A stretch of DNA of 51,150 bases from Streptosporangium subroseum (GTDB taxonomy: Bacteria; Actinomycetota; Actinomycetes; Streptosporangiales; Streptosporangiaceae), in NCBI RefSeq assembly GCF_900188345.1, contig NZ_FZOD01000069.1:1-51150 (forward strand). Reading direction: 5' to 3'. The first letter of the stretch is position 1; each line of letters begins with the position of its first letter. Below are positions 23,471 to 31,418 of the stretch, piece after piece. The notes below the pieces were generated by a model. It made no database searches. It saw only the letters and a program-made list of their open reading frames with translations, and was not told the origin of the DNA. Both the position numbers and the translations under genes were made by a program.

Positions 23471-24589
23471 CTAACGCTTCGCGGCCCGTCTGCGGCCGAA
23501 CAGCATGATGACCGGGAACGTGCACAGCAGCGGGCCGATGACGGCCAGGGGCCTCTCCAGCCACCAGGACAGGTCGGGCGCTCCCTGGCCGGGCGGCGCC
23601 CCGCCGAGCAGCCACCAGGTCAGCGCCACCCAGATCGCCATGCCGGTCGTATGGAACAGGAACAGCGGCAGCGCGAACCTGTTGACCGTCTCGTTGACGC
23701 GCTGCCACCTCGGACGCTCCAGCAGGCGCTCCATGGACGGCCTCAGCACCTCCACCAGGCCGATTTGGAAGACCAGCAGCGCCACGATGACAAAGGTCGG
23801 CGGGGCCATGTTGGACAGCTTGTCGCCGGGCACGCCCACCATCGAGCCCGGGTAGATGCCCGAGTAGACCAGCCCGAAGAGGCCGAACAGCCCGGTCCAC
23901 AGGATGGCGACGTCGAACTGGCGGGCCAGGGCCACCACCCTGTCGTAGAAGAACCCCGCCTGATGGGCGAGACCCCAGACAATGATCATGTTGAGCCAGC
24001 CCGCGGCCTCGTACCCGTAGCGCAGCCGCAGCACGTCGACGACCAGCGCCGCCCCCGCGAGCCAGATGAGAATCAGCACGTCGAAGCGGCGGTGCAGCCA
24101 CAGCGCGATGGGGAGCAGGGCGATCAGCACGAGGTAGACGGCGATGAACCACAGCGGGCTGATGATGAGCAGGACAACACGGTTCATCCAGCCGATCCCG
24201 AACGCCCACGTCACGATCGCGCCCAGCACGATCCAGGTGACGGCCAGCGCCAACGCCGGGATCGCGAGGCTGCGGATGCGCCGCCAGACGAAGGTCCCGA
24301 TGCCCACCCCGCGCTCGCGGGCGCGTTCCCAGGACAGGAGGTGGACGTGCCCGCCGACGTAGAAGAAGAGCGGCAGCACCTGGAGCAGCCAGGTGAGGAT
24401 CCACAGCCCCGAGGTGAAGCCCAGCGGGCTTGTCGGCGAGGGGCCGTCCGGACCCCACTGCAGGATCGTGAACGCCCAGTGCCAGAGCACCACGACGAGC
24501 AGGCTGACCGCTCGGAGCCAGTCGACGTATTTGTCCCGCTGCCGTCCGGCCGCCACGCGGGGACTCGTGTCCCCACCACGTTCGCTCAT
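23471..24589 (-). CDS. Acyltransferase family 3 membrane protein
   Basis: A 372-residue polytopic protein with about ten hydrophobic segments, of the Acyltransferase_3 (OafA/nodulation NodX) type. The N-terminal motif RDKYVDWLRAVSLLVVVLWH carries the Arg/Asp/His pattern of the family, and FFYVGGHVHLLSW fits the second conserved segment. Such enzymes O-acylate sugars, lipids or peptides at the membrane. The substrate is unknown. It starts 16 bases after the nuoD-like stop with TAGGA just upstream, and is third in the operon behind the SAM-IV riboswitch. Confidence 0.82.
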   Translation of the reverse strand: MSERGGDTSPRVAAGRQRDKYVDWLRAVSLLVVVLWHWAFTILQWGPDGPSPTSPLGFTSGLWILTWLLQVLPLFFYVGGHVHLLSWERARERGVGIGTFVWRRIRSLAIPALALAVTWIVLGAIVTWAFGIGWMNRVVLLIISPLWFIAVYLVLIALLPIALWLHRRFDVLILIWLAGAALVVDVLRLRYGYEAAGWLNMIIVWGLAHQAGFFYDRVVALARQFDVAILWTGLFGLFGLVYSGIYPGSMVGVPGDKLSNMAPPTFVIVALLVFQIGLVEVLRPSMERLLERPRWQRVNETVNRFALPLFLFHTTGMAIWVALTWWLLGGAPPGQGAPDLSWWLERPLAVIGPLLCTFPVIMLFGRRRAAKR

Positions 24590-24605
24590 GCAGTCCTACC
24601 GTGCC

Positions 24606-25811
24606 TCATTTGTCGATGTCGCCGACGACGAAGAACATCGAGCCGAGGATGGCGACCATGTCGGAGATCAGATGGCCGGGGAGCATCTCCCGCAGCACCT
24701 GGACGTTGTTGTAGGAGGCCGAGCGGAGCTTCATCCGCCACGGAGTCTTCTCTCCGCGGGAGACCAGATAGTAGCCGTTGATGCCCAGCGGATTCTCGGT
24801 CCAGGCGTAGGTGTGGCCCTCGGGCACCTTGAGCACCTTGGGCAGGCGCTGGTTGATCGGCCCCTGCGGGAGCTCGAGGAGTCTCTCCACGCAGGCGTCG
24901 GCCAGGTCCAGGGAGACCTTCACCTGCTCCAGCAGCACCTCGAACCGGGCGTGACAGTCTCCGGCGGACCGGGTGACGACCTTCACGGGCAGCTCGCCGT
25001 AGGCCAGGTAGGGCTCGTCCCTGCGCAGGTCGATGTCCACGCCCGAGGCGCGGGCGATCGGGCCGCTCACGCCGTACTGCATGATCGTCTCGCGGTCCAG
25101 GACGCCCACTCCGCGCGTGCGAGCGATGAAGATCTCGTTTCCGACGATCAGGTTCTCGATGTCGGGCAGCCGCCGTCGCACGTCGGCGACGGCCTGGGAG
25201 ACCCGGTTCGCCCATCCCAGGGGCAGCTCCTCCTTGAGACCGCCGACCCGGTTGAACATGTAGTGCATGCGACCGCCGGAGATCTCCTCCATCACGGCCT
25301 GGAGGGTCTCACGTTCCCGGAACGCGTAGAAGACCGGGGTGATCGCGCCGAGCTCCAGCGGGTAGGACCCGAGGAACATCAGGTGGCTCAGCACCCGGTT
25401 GAGCTCGGCCATCAGGGTGCGCGTCCAGACCGCCCTGACCGGCACCTCCATGCCGAGCATCCGCTCCACCGCGAGCACGACGCCCAGCTCGTTCGAGAAG
25501 GCCGACAGCCAGTCGTGCCGGTTGGCCAGCACGATGATCTGCCGGTAGTCGCGCACCTCGAACAGCTTCTCCGCGCCGCGGTGCATGTAGCCCACGACCG
25601 GCTCGGCCGAACTGATCCGCTCGCCGTCCAGCGTGAGCCGCAGCCGCAGCACCCCGTGCGTGGACGGATGCTGCGGCCCGATGTTGAGGATCATGTCCTC
25701 GGTCGCGAGCTCCTTGCCGTGCGTTTCCGGCACGGCCTCCGCTCCGGCCCCGATCCCCACGCTTACCGTCCGGGGCGCGCCTTCGGCATGGGGCTCAGTC
25801 ATAAGACCCAT
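24606..25811 (-). CDS. nuoD2: Orphan NADH-quinone oxidoreductase subunit D homologue
   Basis: A 401-residue NuoD/49-kDa-type protein standing alone: no other nuo gene is in the window. The core is intact: NIGPQHPSTHGVLRLRL, YMHRGAEKLFE, FNRVGGLKEELPLGW and PWRMKLRSASYNNVQ. His52 equals the quinone-site His59 of bovine NDUFS2 and Arg78 equals its methylated Arg85, but residue 101 is Trp (NRHDW) where bovine Tyr108 of RLDY binds quinone. That makes a normal quinone-reducing role doubtful. Starts: ATG at 25811 or 25802, neither with a good ribosome site. It lies just after the desulfurase-like gene, so it is probably under SAM-IV control. Streptomyces carry a similar separate NuoD paralogue. Confidence 0.88.
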   Translation of the reverse strand: MGLMTEPHAEGAPRTVSVGIGAGAEAVPETHGKELATEDMILNIGPQHPSTHGVLRLRLTLDGERISSAEPVVGYMHRGAEKLFEVRDYRQIIVLANRHDWLSAFSNELGVVLAVERMLGMEVPVRAVWTRTLMAELNRVLSHLMFLGSYPLELGAITPVFYAFRERETLQAVMEEISGGRMHYMFNRVGGLKEELPLGWANRVSQAVADVRRRLPDIENLIVGNEIFIARTRGVGVLDRETIMQYGVSGPIARASGVDIDLRRDEPYLAYGELPVKVVTRSAGDCHARFEVLLEQVKVSLDLADACVERLLELPQGPINQRLPKVLKVPEGHTYAWTENPLGINGYYLVSRGEKTPWRMKLRSASYNNVQVLREMLPGHLISDMVAILGSMFFVVGDIDK

Positions 25812-25820
25812 GCTGCCACG

Positions 25821-27116
25821 TCATCCGCGCGACACAAGATCCTGCAGAGCGGTGATCAGACGATCGACGTGTTCCTCGGTGGTGCCGATGCCGATGGAGG
25901 CGCGGACGGCGGAGGCGGTGACGTCGTCGCAGCCACCGTCCGTGGTACCGAGGAGGTGGCGGACGAACGGGTGGGCGCAGAATTTGCCGTCGCGCACGCC
26001 GATGCCGTAGTCGCCGGACAGGACCTCGGCGACCTCGCGGGCGGTGAAGCCCTCGACCACGAAGGAGACGATGCCGACGCGGGGGTGGTCGGGGCCCCAC
26101 AGGGAGAGCTCGTGCACGCCCGGGACCGCGGTGATGCCGGCGCGCAGGCGGTTCAGGAGGCGCTCCTCCTCGCGGAGCAGTACGGTCCAGCCGGTGGCGG
26201 TCAGGGCGTCGCAGGCGGCGGCCAGTGCGACGGCGCCCAGGACGTTCGGGGTGCCGGCCTCGTGGCGGGCCTCGGGGTCCTCGTGCCACTCGGTCTCATC
26301 GTCGTTCACGGCCTTCACCGCGCCGCCGCCCTTGAGGTACGGCTCCGCCTCCGCCAGCCAGTCCGAGCGGCCGATCAGGGCGCCCGTGCCGAACGGGGCG
26401 TAGAGCTTGTGACCGGAGAAGACCACGTAGTCCAGGTCGAGCGCCGTCAGGTTGAGGCGGCGGTGCGGGACGAGCTGGGCGGCGTCGACGAGGATGCGGG
26501 CGCCGTGGCGGTGGGCGATGTGGGCCAGGGCGGCGATCGGCCAGAGCTCGCCGGTGACGTTGGATGCGGCGGTGACGACCAGCAGCTTGGGACCGTCGAT
26601 CCCGGCGAGGGCCTCGTCGGCGGCGCGGACGGCCTCGCCGGGAAAGGCGGGAATCCCGAGCCGTACGGCGGTGCCCCAGGGCAGGAGTGAGGCGTGGTGT
26701 TCGGTGTCGAAGACCACGGTGGTGGTCCCCTCGGGCAGGCTGCGGGCCAGCAGGTTGGTCGCGTCGGTGGTGTTGCGAGTGAAGATCACCGAGTCGTCGG
26801 GACGGGCGCCGGCGAAGGCGCGGACGGTGTGCCGGGCCTGCTCGTAGCGGGCCGTCGTGAGCTGGGACGCGTACCCGGCGCCGCGATGGACGCTGGAGTA
26901 TGCCGGGAGCGCGGCGGTGACGGCGGCGCTCACCGGCTCCAGACAGGGTGCGCTGGCGGCGTAGTCGAGGTTGGCGTAGGGGACCAGCCTGCCGCCCCTG
27001 ACCGGGACCTCCAGGTCGGAGCCGAGCACCGCGGGAATCCGCCGCTCCGAGGGCACATGGGGCGCCGGGGTGGTCACGGGCGTGGAGGCGGGGGTGAAAA
27101 TCGTCAGTGTGGACAC
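25821..27116 (-). CDS. Class V aminotransferase, cysteine desulfurase-like
   Basis: A 431-residue PLP enzyme of the SufS/CsdA-like group. The PLP lysine is in VVFSGHKLYAPFG, the cofactor aspartate in ARILVDAAQLVPHRRL, the His over the ring in FDTEHHASLLPW. A Cys in DGKFCAHPFVRHLLG sits where desulfurases carry their catalytic Cys. Likely reaction: removal of sulfur from cysteine or a related PLP reaction; SAM control suggests sulfur metabolism. The GTG start at 27116 has AAGGAG 7 bases upstream. It is the first gene after the SAM-IV riboswitch and is followed by nuoD2 and the acyltransferase on the same strand. The first 25 residues look disordered. Confidence 0.86.
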   Translation of the reverse strand: MSTLTIFTPASTPVTTPAPHVPSERRIPAVLGSDLEVPVRGGRLVPYANLDYAASAPCLEPVSAAVTAALPAYSSVHRGAGYASQLTTARYEQARHTVRAFAGARPDDSVIFTRNTTDATNLLARSLPEGTTTVVFDTEHHASLLPWGTAVRLGIPAFPGEAVRAADEALAGIDGPKLLVVTAASNVTGELWPIAALAHIAHRHGARILVDAAQLVPHRRLNLTALDLDYVVFSGHKLYAPFGTGALIGRSDWLAEAEPYLKGGGAVKAVNDDETEWHEDPEARHEAGTPNVLGAVALAAACDALTATGWTVLLREEERLLNRLRAGITAVPGVHELSLWGPDHPRVGIVSFVVEGFTAREVAEVLSGDYGIGVRDGKFCAHPFVRHLLGTTDGGCDDVTASAVRASIGIGTTEEHVDRLITALQDLVSRG

Positions 27117-27159
27117 GCCAGGTCTCCTTCGAGGTCATCGGACCCCAACACATGGCGTT

Positions 27160-27290
27160 GGTGCATGGAGCCCGCGCTTGCCCGACACGCGACGTGCCGG
27201 GCCAGGTCCTCACCCGGGGCACCCCGCCGCGGACGCGAGGGTTGCCGGCCAGCGAGCCGGGGCTTGTCACTGGCACTCATGACCTATCTG
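27160..27290 (-). promoter_or_regulatory. SAM-IV riboswitch
   Basis: On the minus strand the leader of the desulfurase-like gene contains GGTCATGAGTGCCAGTGACA, AGCCCCGGCTCGCTGGCCGG, CAACCCTCGCGTCCGCGG and CGGGGTGCCCCGGGTGAGGA followed by CCTGG. This order and these cores match the SAM-IV aptamer of actinobacteria. P1 can close between GGTC (27281-27284) and GACC near 27204-27208. The remaining sequence to about 27160 would form the 3' hairpin and pseudoknot part. High SAM should lower expression of the downstream operon. The 3' limit is approximate. Confidence 0.85.
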
Positions 27291-27308
27291 GGAACTATAA
27301 CCGACGCC

Positions 27309-27554
27309 TGACCGTGCCCCGCAAGTACTGAATGTGGCCGGCGTTGGTCCGCATCGCGTCCGGCCGTCCCCTCGATGGCCTGTCCGGATGCGTTCCGCGT
27401 TGTGTCCGGGTGCCTCCCGGGACCGCCTGACAGTGCCCACATGTGTCGAATGCGATCAGTGTTTATTCCCGGGAAGGAACTCAGAGCGTCCCCCAGTCGT
27501 CGAGGCAGTCAGTCGGCAAAGCGTTTCAGCCGCCGGCCGACCAAGGAGGAATCA
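27309..27554 (+). other. Region upstream of the TerC gene
   Basis: About 245 bases between the SAM-IV transcript start region and the TerC ATG. It contains several TGTCCGG- and CGTCCGG-like short repeats (27355-27425) and the ribosome site AAGGAGG at 27543-27549. I looked for a manganese (yybP-ykoY) riboswitch, which often precedes TerC genes, and could not find its conserved cores. The promoter is presumably here; no confident boxes. Confidence 0.35.
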
Positions 27555-28568
27555 ATGGACTGGGTGACCAACCCGGAGATATGGATAGGGTTCTTCACCC
27601 TTGTCGCGCTCGAGATCGTCCTGGGCATCGACAACATCATCTTCATCTCGATCCTCGCGGGAAAGCTCCCTCCCGAGCAGCGTGACAAAGCCCGCAAGCT
27701 TGGCCTCATGGCCGCCCTGGTCAGCCGCCTGGCCCTGCTGTTCGCGCTGTCGTGGGTGGTGAAACTCACATCACCGTTCTTTGAGGTCTTCGGGCAGGGG
27801 ATATCCGGTCGCGATCTGATTTTGATACTCGGCGGGCTGTTCCTGCTGGGCAAGAGCGTCTTCGAGGTGCACGACAGCCTGGAAGGCAAGTCCGGCCACG
27901 CCGGAGGCAAGGTGGCGGCCTCCTTCACCGCCGTGATCCTGCAGATCATGGTCCTCGACATCGTCTTCTCGCTCGACTCCGTGATCACCGCGGTCGGCAT
28001 GGTCGACGAGCTCGGCGTCATGATCGCGGCCGTCATCGTCTCGGTCATCGTGATGCTCGTCGCCTCCGGGCCGATCAGCCGCTTCGTGGACCGGCATCCG
28101 AGCATCAAGATGCTCGCCCTGTCCTTCCTGGTGCTGATCGGCGTCGTGCTCATCGCCGAGGGCTTCGAGCAGCACATCTCCAAGGGCTACATCTACTTCG
28201 CGATGGCGTTCTCGCTCCTGGTGGAGCTGCTGAACATCCGGATGCGCAGCAAGGCGGGCCGGGAGGAGCCGGTGGCGCTGCACCAGCGCTACGCGGCCGA
28301 GGGCGGGGCGGACGACCAGAAGGGCGGAGGGACCGGCTCAGGCCAGGCGGGAGAAGAGCCGACCGATTCCTCCCAGGGCAAGGACCAGGCGGGCGAACGG
28401 ACCGCTTCCTCCACGGCCGAGGGCCAGGTGGGTGAGCGGACCGGTTCCTCCGAGGGCAAGGGCCAGGCGGGAGGGCCGGTCGGTTCTTCCGGGGGTAAGG
28501 GCCAGGTGGGTGAGCGGATCGGCTCCTCCGAGGGCAAGGGGCAAGCTGACGAGCGGACCGACTCCTAG
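27555..28568 (+). CDS. TerC family membrane protein with repetitive C-terminal tail
   Basis: A 337-residue protein. Residues about 1-235 form the TerC/Alx membrane domain with some seven membrane segments. The conserved acidic motifs that bind metal are seen in LEIVLGIDNIIFI (about 20-32) and LDIVFSLDSVITA (about 135-147). TerC proteins are linked to manganese export and metal or tellurite tolerance. The last about 85 residues are hydrophilic 13-residue repeats (GQVGERTGSSEGK type) predicted cytoplasmic and disordered. Start ATG at 27555 with AAGGAGG 5 bases upstream. The P450 gene starts 20 bases after the stop, so the two may share a transcript. Confidence 0.9.
   Translation: MDWVTNPEIWIGFFTLVALEIVLGIDNIIFISILAGKLPPEQRDKARKLGLMAALVSRLALLFALSWVVKLTSPFFEVFGQGISGRDLILILGGLFLLGKSVFEVHDSLEGKSGHAGGKVAASFTAVILQIMVLDIVFSLDSVITAVGMVDELGVMIAAVIVSVIVMLVASGPISRFVDRHPSIKMLALSFLVLIGVVLIAEGFEQHISKGYIYFAMAFSLLVELLNIRMRSKAGREEPVALHQRYAAEGGADDQKGGGTGSGQAGEEPTDSSQGKDQAGERTASSTAEGQVGERTGSSEGKGQAGGPVGSSGGKGQVGERIGSSEGKGQADERTDS
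28345..28562. repeat. 39-bp tandem repeat in the TerC gene 3' end
   Basis: About five and a half degenerate 39-bp units, each encoding 13 residues of the form GQxGERxGSSEGK. The period is a multiple of three, so gain or loss of a unit keeps the frame. The units sit entirely in the hydrophilic tail after the membrane domain. Confidence 0.8.
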
Positions 28569-28588
28569 GTCAGGATTACGATGCTTAC

Positions 28589-29788
28589 GTGCGCTTTGAT
28601 CCTTGGAATCCGGAATTCGTCGCCCATCCCTATGACGTCTACGACGAGCTGAGGCGGGAACGGCCGGTCAGTTTCTTCGAACCGACCGGCCAGTGGCTGA
28701 TCGCCCGGCACGCCGACGTCAACGCGCTGCTGCGCGACCGCCGGCTCGGCCGTTCCTACCTGCACGTGGCCACGCACCAGGAGTTCGGCAAGCCGGGCGA
28801 CCCCGAGTTCCAGGACCCGTTCTGGCGGGTCATCAGGGCGGGGATGCTCGACGTCGAGCCGCCCGTGCACACCCGGCTCAGGCGGCTGGTGTCCAAGGCG
28901 TTCACCCCGCGCATGGTTGAGGCGCTCCGTCCCAAGGTCGCCAGGATCGCCGGTGAGCTCGTCGACGCGTTTGTCGAGCGCGGCGGCGGCGACCTCATCT
29001 CCGAGGTCGCCGAGCCGCTGCCGGTGACCGTGATCGCGGAGATGCTCGGCGTGCCCGAGGCCGACCGGCACCTGCTGCGGCCCTGGTCGGCCGACATCTG
29101 CGGGATGTACGAGCTCAACCCCTCGGTCGAGGCCCAGCACACCGCCGTGCGCGCGGCCGAGGAGTTCTCCGACTACCTCATCGGGCTGGCCCGCAGCCGC
29201 AGGGCGAACCCCGGTGACGATCTGATCAGCGCCCTCGCCCTGGTGGCGGAGGAGGGCGACAAGCTCACCGAGGAGGAGCTGGTCGGCACCTGCGTGCTGC
29301 TGCTCAACGCCGGGCACGAGGCCACCGTCAACGTCACCGGCAACGGCTGGTGGTCGCTGTTTCGCAACCCGGCCGAGCTGGACCGGCTCCGCGCCGACCA
29401 CGGACTGCTGCCCACCGCGGTCGAGGAGATGATGCGCTGGGACACGCCGCTGCAGATGTTCGAGCGCTGGGTGCTGGAGGACATCTCGGTCGGCGGGTTC
29501 GACATCCCGCGTGGCACGGAGGTGGCGTTGCTGTTCGGCTCCGCCAACCGCGACCCCGAGGTGTTCGCCGACCCCGATCGCCTGGACGTGGGCCGGGTGG
29601 ACAACCCGCACATCTCCTTCGGCGCCGGCATCCACTTCTGCCTGGGCGCGCCGCTGGCCAGGATCGAGCTGATCGAGTCGTTCGGCGCGCTGCTGCGCCG
29701 GGCGCCGAAGCTGGAACTGGCCGCCGAGCCCGTCTGGGGATCCGGCTACGTCATCCGGGGCCTGGAATCCATTCAGGTCCGGGTCTGA
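28589..29788 (+). CDS. Cytochrome P450
   Basis: A 399-residue soluble class I bacterial P450. The I-helix oxygen-activating motif is LNAGHEATVN, ExxR is in VEEMMRWDTP, and the heme-thiolate loop is FGAGIHFCLGAPLARIE (Cys about 350). The N-terminus RFDPWNPEFVAHPYDVYDELR is typical of CYP107/105-like families. It needs ferredoxin and a reductase, neither encoded nearby. The substrate is unknown; no biosynthetic cluster surrounds it, which favours a housekeeping or detoxifying role. The start is a GTG with no strong ribosome site, 20 bases after the TerC stop. Confidence 0.92.
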   Translation: MRFDPWNPEFVAHPYDVYDELRRERPVSFFEPTGQWLIARHADVNALLRDRRLGRSYLHVATHQEFGKPGDPEFQDPFWRVIRAGMLDVEPPVHTRLRRLVSKAFTPRMVEALRPKVARIAGELVDAFVERGGGDLISEVAEPLPVTVIAEMLGVPEADRHLLRPWSADICGMYELNPSVEAQHTAVRAAEEFSDYLIGLARSRRANPGDDLISALALVAEEGDKLTEEELVGTCVLLLNAGHEATVNVTGNGWWSLFRNPAELDRLRADHGLLPTAVEEMMRWDTPLQMFERWVLEDISVGGFDIPRGTEVALLFGSANRDPEVFADPDRLDVGRVDNPHISFGAGIHFCLGAPLARIELIESFGALLRRAPKLELAAEPVWGSGYVIRGLESIQVRV

Positions 29789-29818
29789 ACGCAGGCCCGA
29801 GTTCGAGCCCGGGTCCGG

Positions 29819-29997
29819 GCGAGCCGCTCTCAGGCCCGGGGCTGGACCCGGACCTGAGTGAGCCGATCCCAGATCGGGTCCGGGCAAGCCGGTCTCAGGT
29901 CCGGGGTTGGTGGCTCGGGTCCGTCTGAGCGAGCCGGTCTCAGGTCCGGGGTTGGTGGCTCGGGTCCGTCTGAGCGAGCCGGTCTCAGGTCCGGGTC
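29819..29997. repeat. 45-bp tandem repeats between P450 and MidA-type genes
   Basis: GGTCTCAGGTCCGGG recurs at 29891, 29936 and 29981 with an exact 45-bp period, and the two full units are nearly identical. Degenerate relatives (CTCTCAGGCCCGGGG, GAGCCGATCCCAGATCGGGT) extend the array back to about 29819. The last copy overlaps the 3' end of the convergent MidA-type gene at 29985. Internal inverted repeats could act as terminators for both genes. Confidence 0.85.
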
Positions 29998-30956
29998 TGA
30001 GCGAGCCAGCCGAACCCGCCGAGACCCTCGGTGGCGATCAGCTCCGCCTCCTCAGATGCCCTCGTGAGGGCCAGGAGGTATCCGCGCGGATCACTGCGGG
30101 CTTGGTCGAGGGATGGGCGCGTCCCGGTGATGCCCAGGGCGCGCAGCGCCTCCCGCTGGGTGGTCAGGGTCGTCGTGACGACTCCGGCGCACTCCCCGGC
30201 GAAGGCGCAGGAGTCGAGGGCCACGTGCGCGGTGACGTCGCATGATCCGTCCGGTACGGGCGCGACCATCGATCCGTCGCGGTATCCGGCCAGGGTGCCG
30301 TACGGCGGGCGGTCGTCCACGGAGTGCGCGTAGTCGATCGCGATCGCCCGGCCGCCTGTCAGCCGTACGATCACCGAGGCCCAGGCCTCGTCGCGGGGCC
30401 TGCCGATCTCCGCCCGCTCGCCCGTGGTCCGCATCGGCCACCAGCGGGCCAGCCAGGCCAGATCGGCCTCATGGGGCCTCTCGCCCAGCCTTTCCTCGCC
30501 GTCCGAGACGTTGACCATGACCAGCCGGGGTCCGTCCGCCGTCTGCTCGACGATGTCCACGGGAATGTTGTCCAGCCACTCGTTGGCGATCACCAGCCCG
30601 CAGATCGCGTCGGGAACGGCCGCCGCCCACCTGATCTCCTCCGGTAGCCGGGCGGGCCGGGAGGCCAGGTCCACTCCGATGACCCGCAGCCGGGAACGGA
30701 GCTCGGGGGGCGCGACGGCGAGCACGCCGGCCGCCAGCCCGCCCTCACCGGCGCCGATGTCCACGAGGTCGACCACCGGAGGATGGCCGAGCGCGCCGTC
30801 CACCGCGACGAGCTCGCGCAGCATGGCCCTGGCGAATGCGGGGGAGGCGCCGACGGAGGTCCTGAAATGTCCGGAGGGACACTCTCGCAGGTAGAAACCG
30901 TTCTCGCCGTAGAGAGCCTGTTCCATCGCGGCACGCCAGGTGAGCCACATGTCCAC
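29985..30956 (-). CDS. MidA/NDUFAF7-type SAM-dependent methyltransferase (DUF185)
   Basis: A protein of about 323 residues of the DUF185/Methyltransf_28 family. Visible marks: ALYGENGFYLRE near the start, SAM loop VDLVDIGAGEGGLAAG, IANEWLDNIPVDIVE, GGRAIAIDYAHSVDDRPPYG and CDVTAHVALDSC. In mitochondria NDUFAF7 dimethylates an arginine of the NuoD homologue NDUFS2 and is needed for complex I assembly. The bacterial target is probably a NuoD protein too (inference), and an orphan NuoD lies 4 kb away. I put the start at the GTG at 30956 or ATG at 30950 since the family begins there; no good ribosome site exists and the frame is open to 31034. The 3' end enters a tandem repeat. Confidence 0.82.
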   Translation of the reverse strand: MDMWLTWRAAMEQALYGENGFYLRECPSGHFRTSVGASPAFARAMLRELVAVDGALGHPPVVDLVDIGAGEGGLAAGVLAVAPPELRSRLRVIGVDLASRPARLPEEIRWAAAVPDAICGLVIANEWLDNIPVDIVEQTADGPRLVMVNVSDGEERLGERPHEADLAWLARWWPMRTTGERAEIGRPRDEAWASVIVRLTGGRAIAIDYAHSVDDRPPYGTLAGYRDGSMVAPVPDGSCDVTAHVALDSCAFAGECAGVVTTTLTTQREALRALGITGTRPSLDQARSDPRGYLLALTRASEEAELIATEGLGGFGWLAQTRT

Positions 30957-31418
30957 AGACGCTACCCGCTTCGGCGAGGGGAAGAGATCAACTCTTGATG
31001 ATGCTCTGAGCGGGGCACGACTCCATCCTGTCACTAATCACCACGGCCGTTGTCGATGTCGCGGCGGTGAATGACCGCTCGAGCCGGGGCCGGGTGCCTC
31101 GGCGAAGAACCCGCCCAGCCGGCGTTCGCGCTCACCTCTTTCCTGCACATGGCCGACGCCTTGTTCGCCATGAATCGGAACCCGGTCGCCGTTGACCGGG
31201 CACGCCGGGGACTCGCCGACCACCCATGGGCGGCCGGTCTCCGATCCGCCGCTTCGCCGGGCCACAGCAGGGCGGACACCGTTCGGCGGCCTGTGCGCGC
31301 CGTCGTCATTCCGCCTCCGGCGTGTTCGAACACGCGCCTTGCCACAGTTGAGATGGTCCGGCCCGTTACGCTGGTCAATTGGGCATGGAGCCTCCACGTG
31401 GTCAAAGGACGGGACGCC
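30957..31418. other. Divergent promoter region
   Basis: About 460 bases between the minus-strand methyltransferase and the plus-strand DUF2520 gene. CAAGAGTTGATCTCTT around 30985-31000 is a near-palindrome just upstream of the methyltransferase start and could be a promoter or operator site. A long plus-strand open frame crosses the region but has no homology or ribosome site, and I treat it as upstream read-through of the DUF2520 frame. Nothing else is recognised. Confidence 0.35.

Noticed and set aside
27309..27554. Manganese (yybP-ykoY) riboswitch before TerC
   Set aside because: Commonly precedes such genes, but the conserved cores could not be found.
31071..31418. N-terminal extension of the DUF2520 gene
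   Set aside because: The open frame continues upstream but has no homology; a good ribosome site supports the ATG at 31419.
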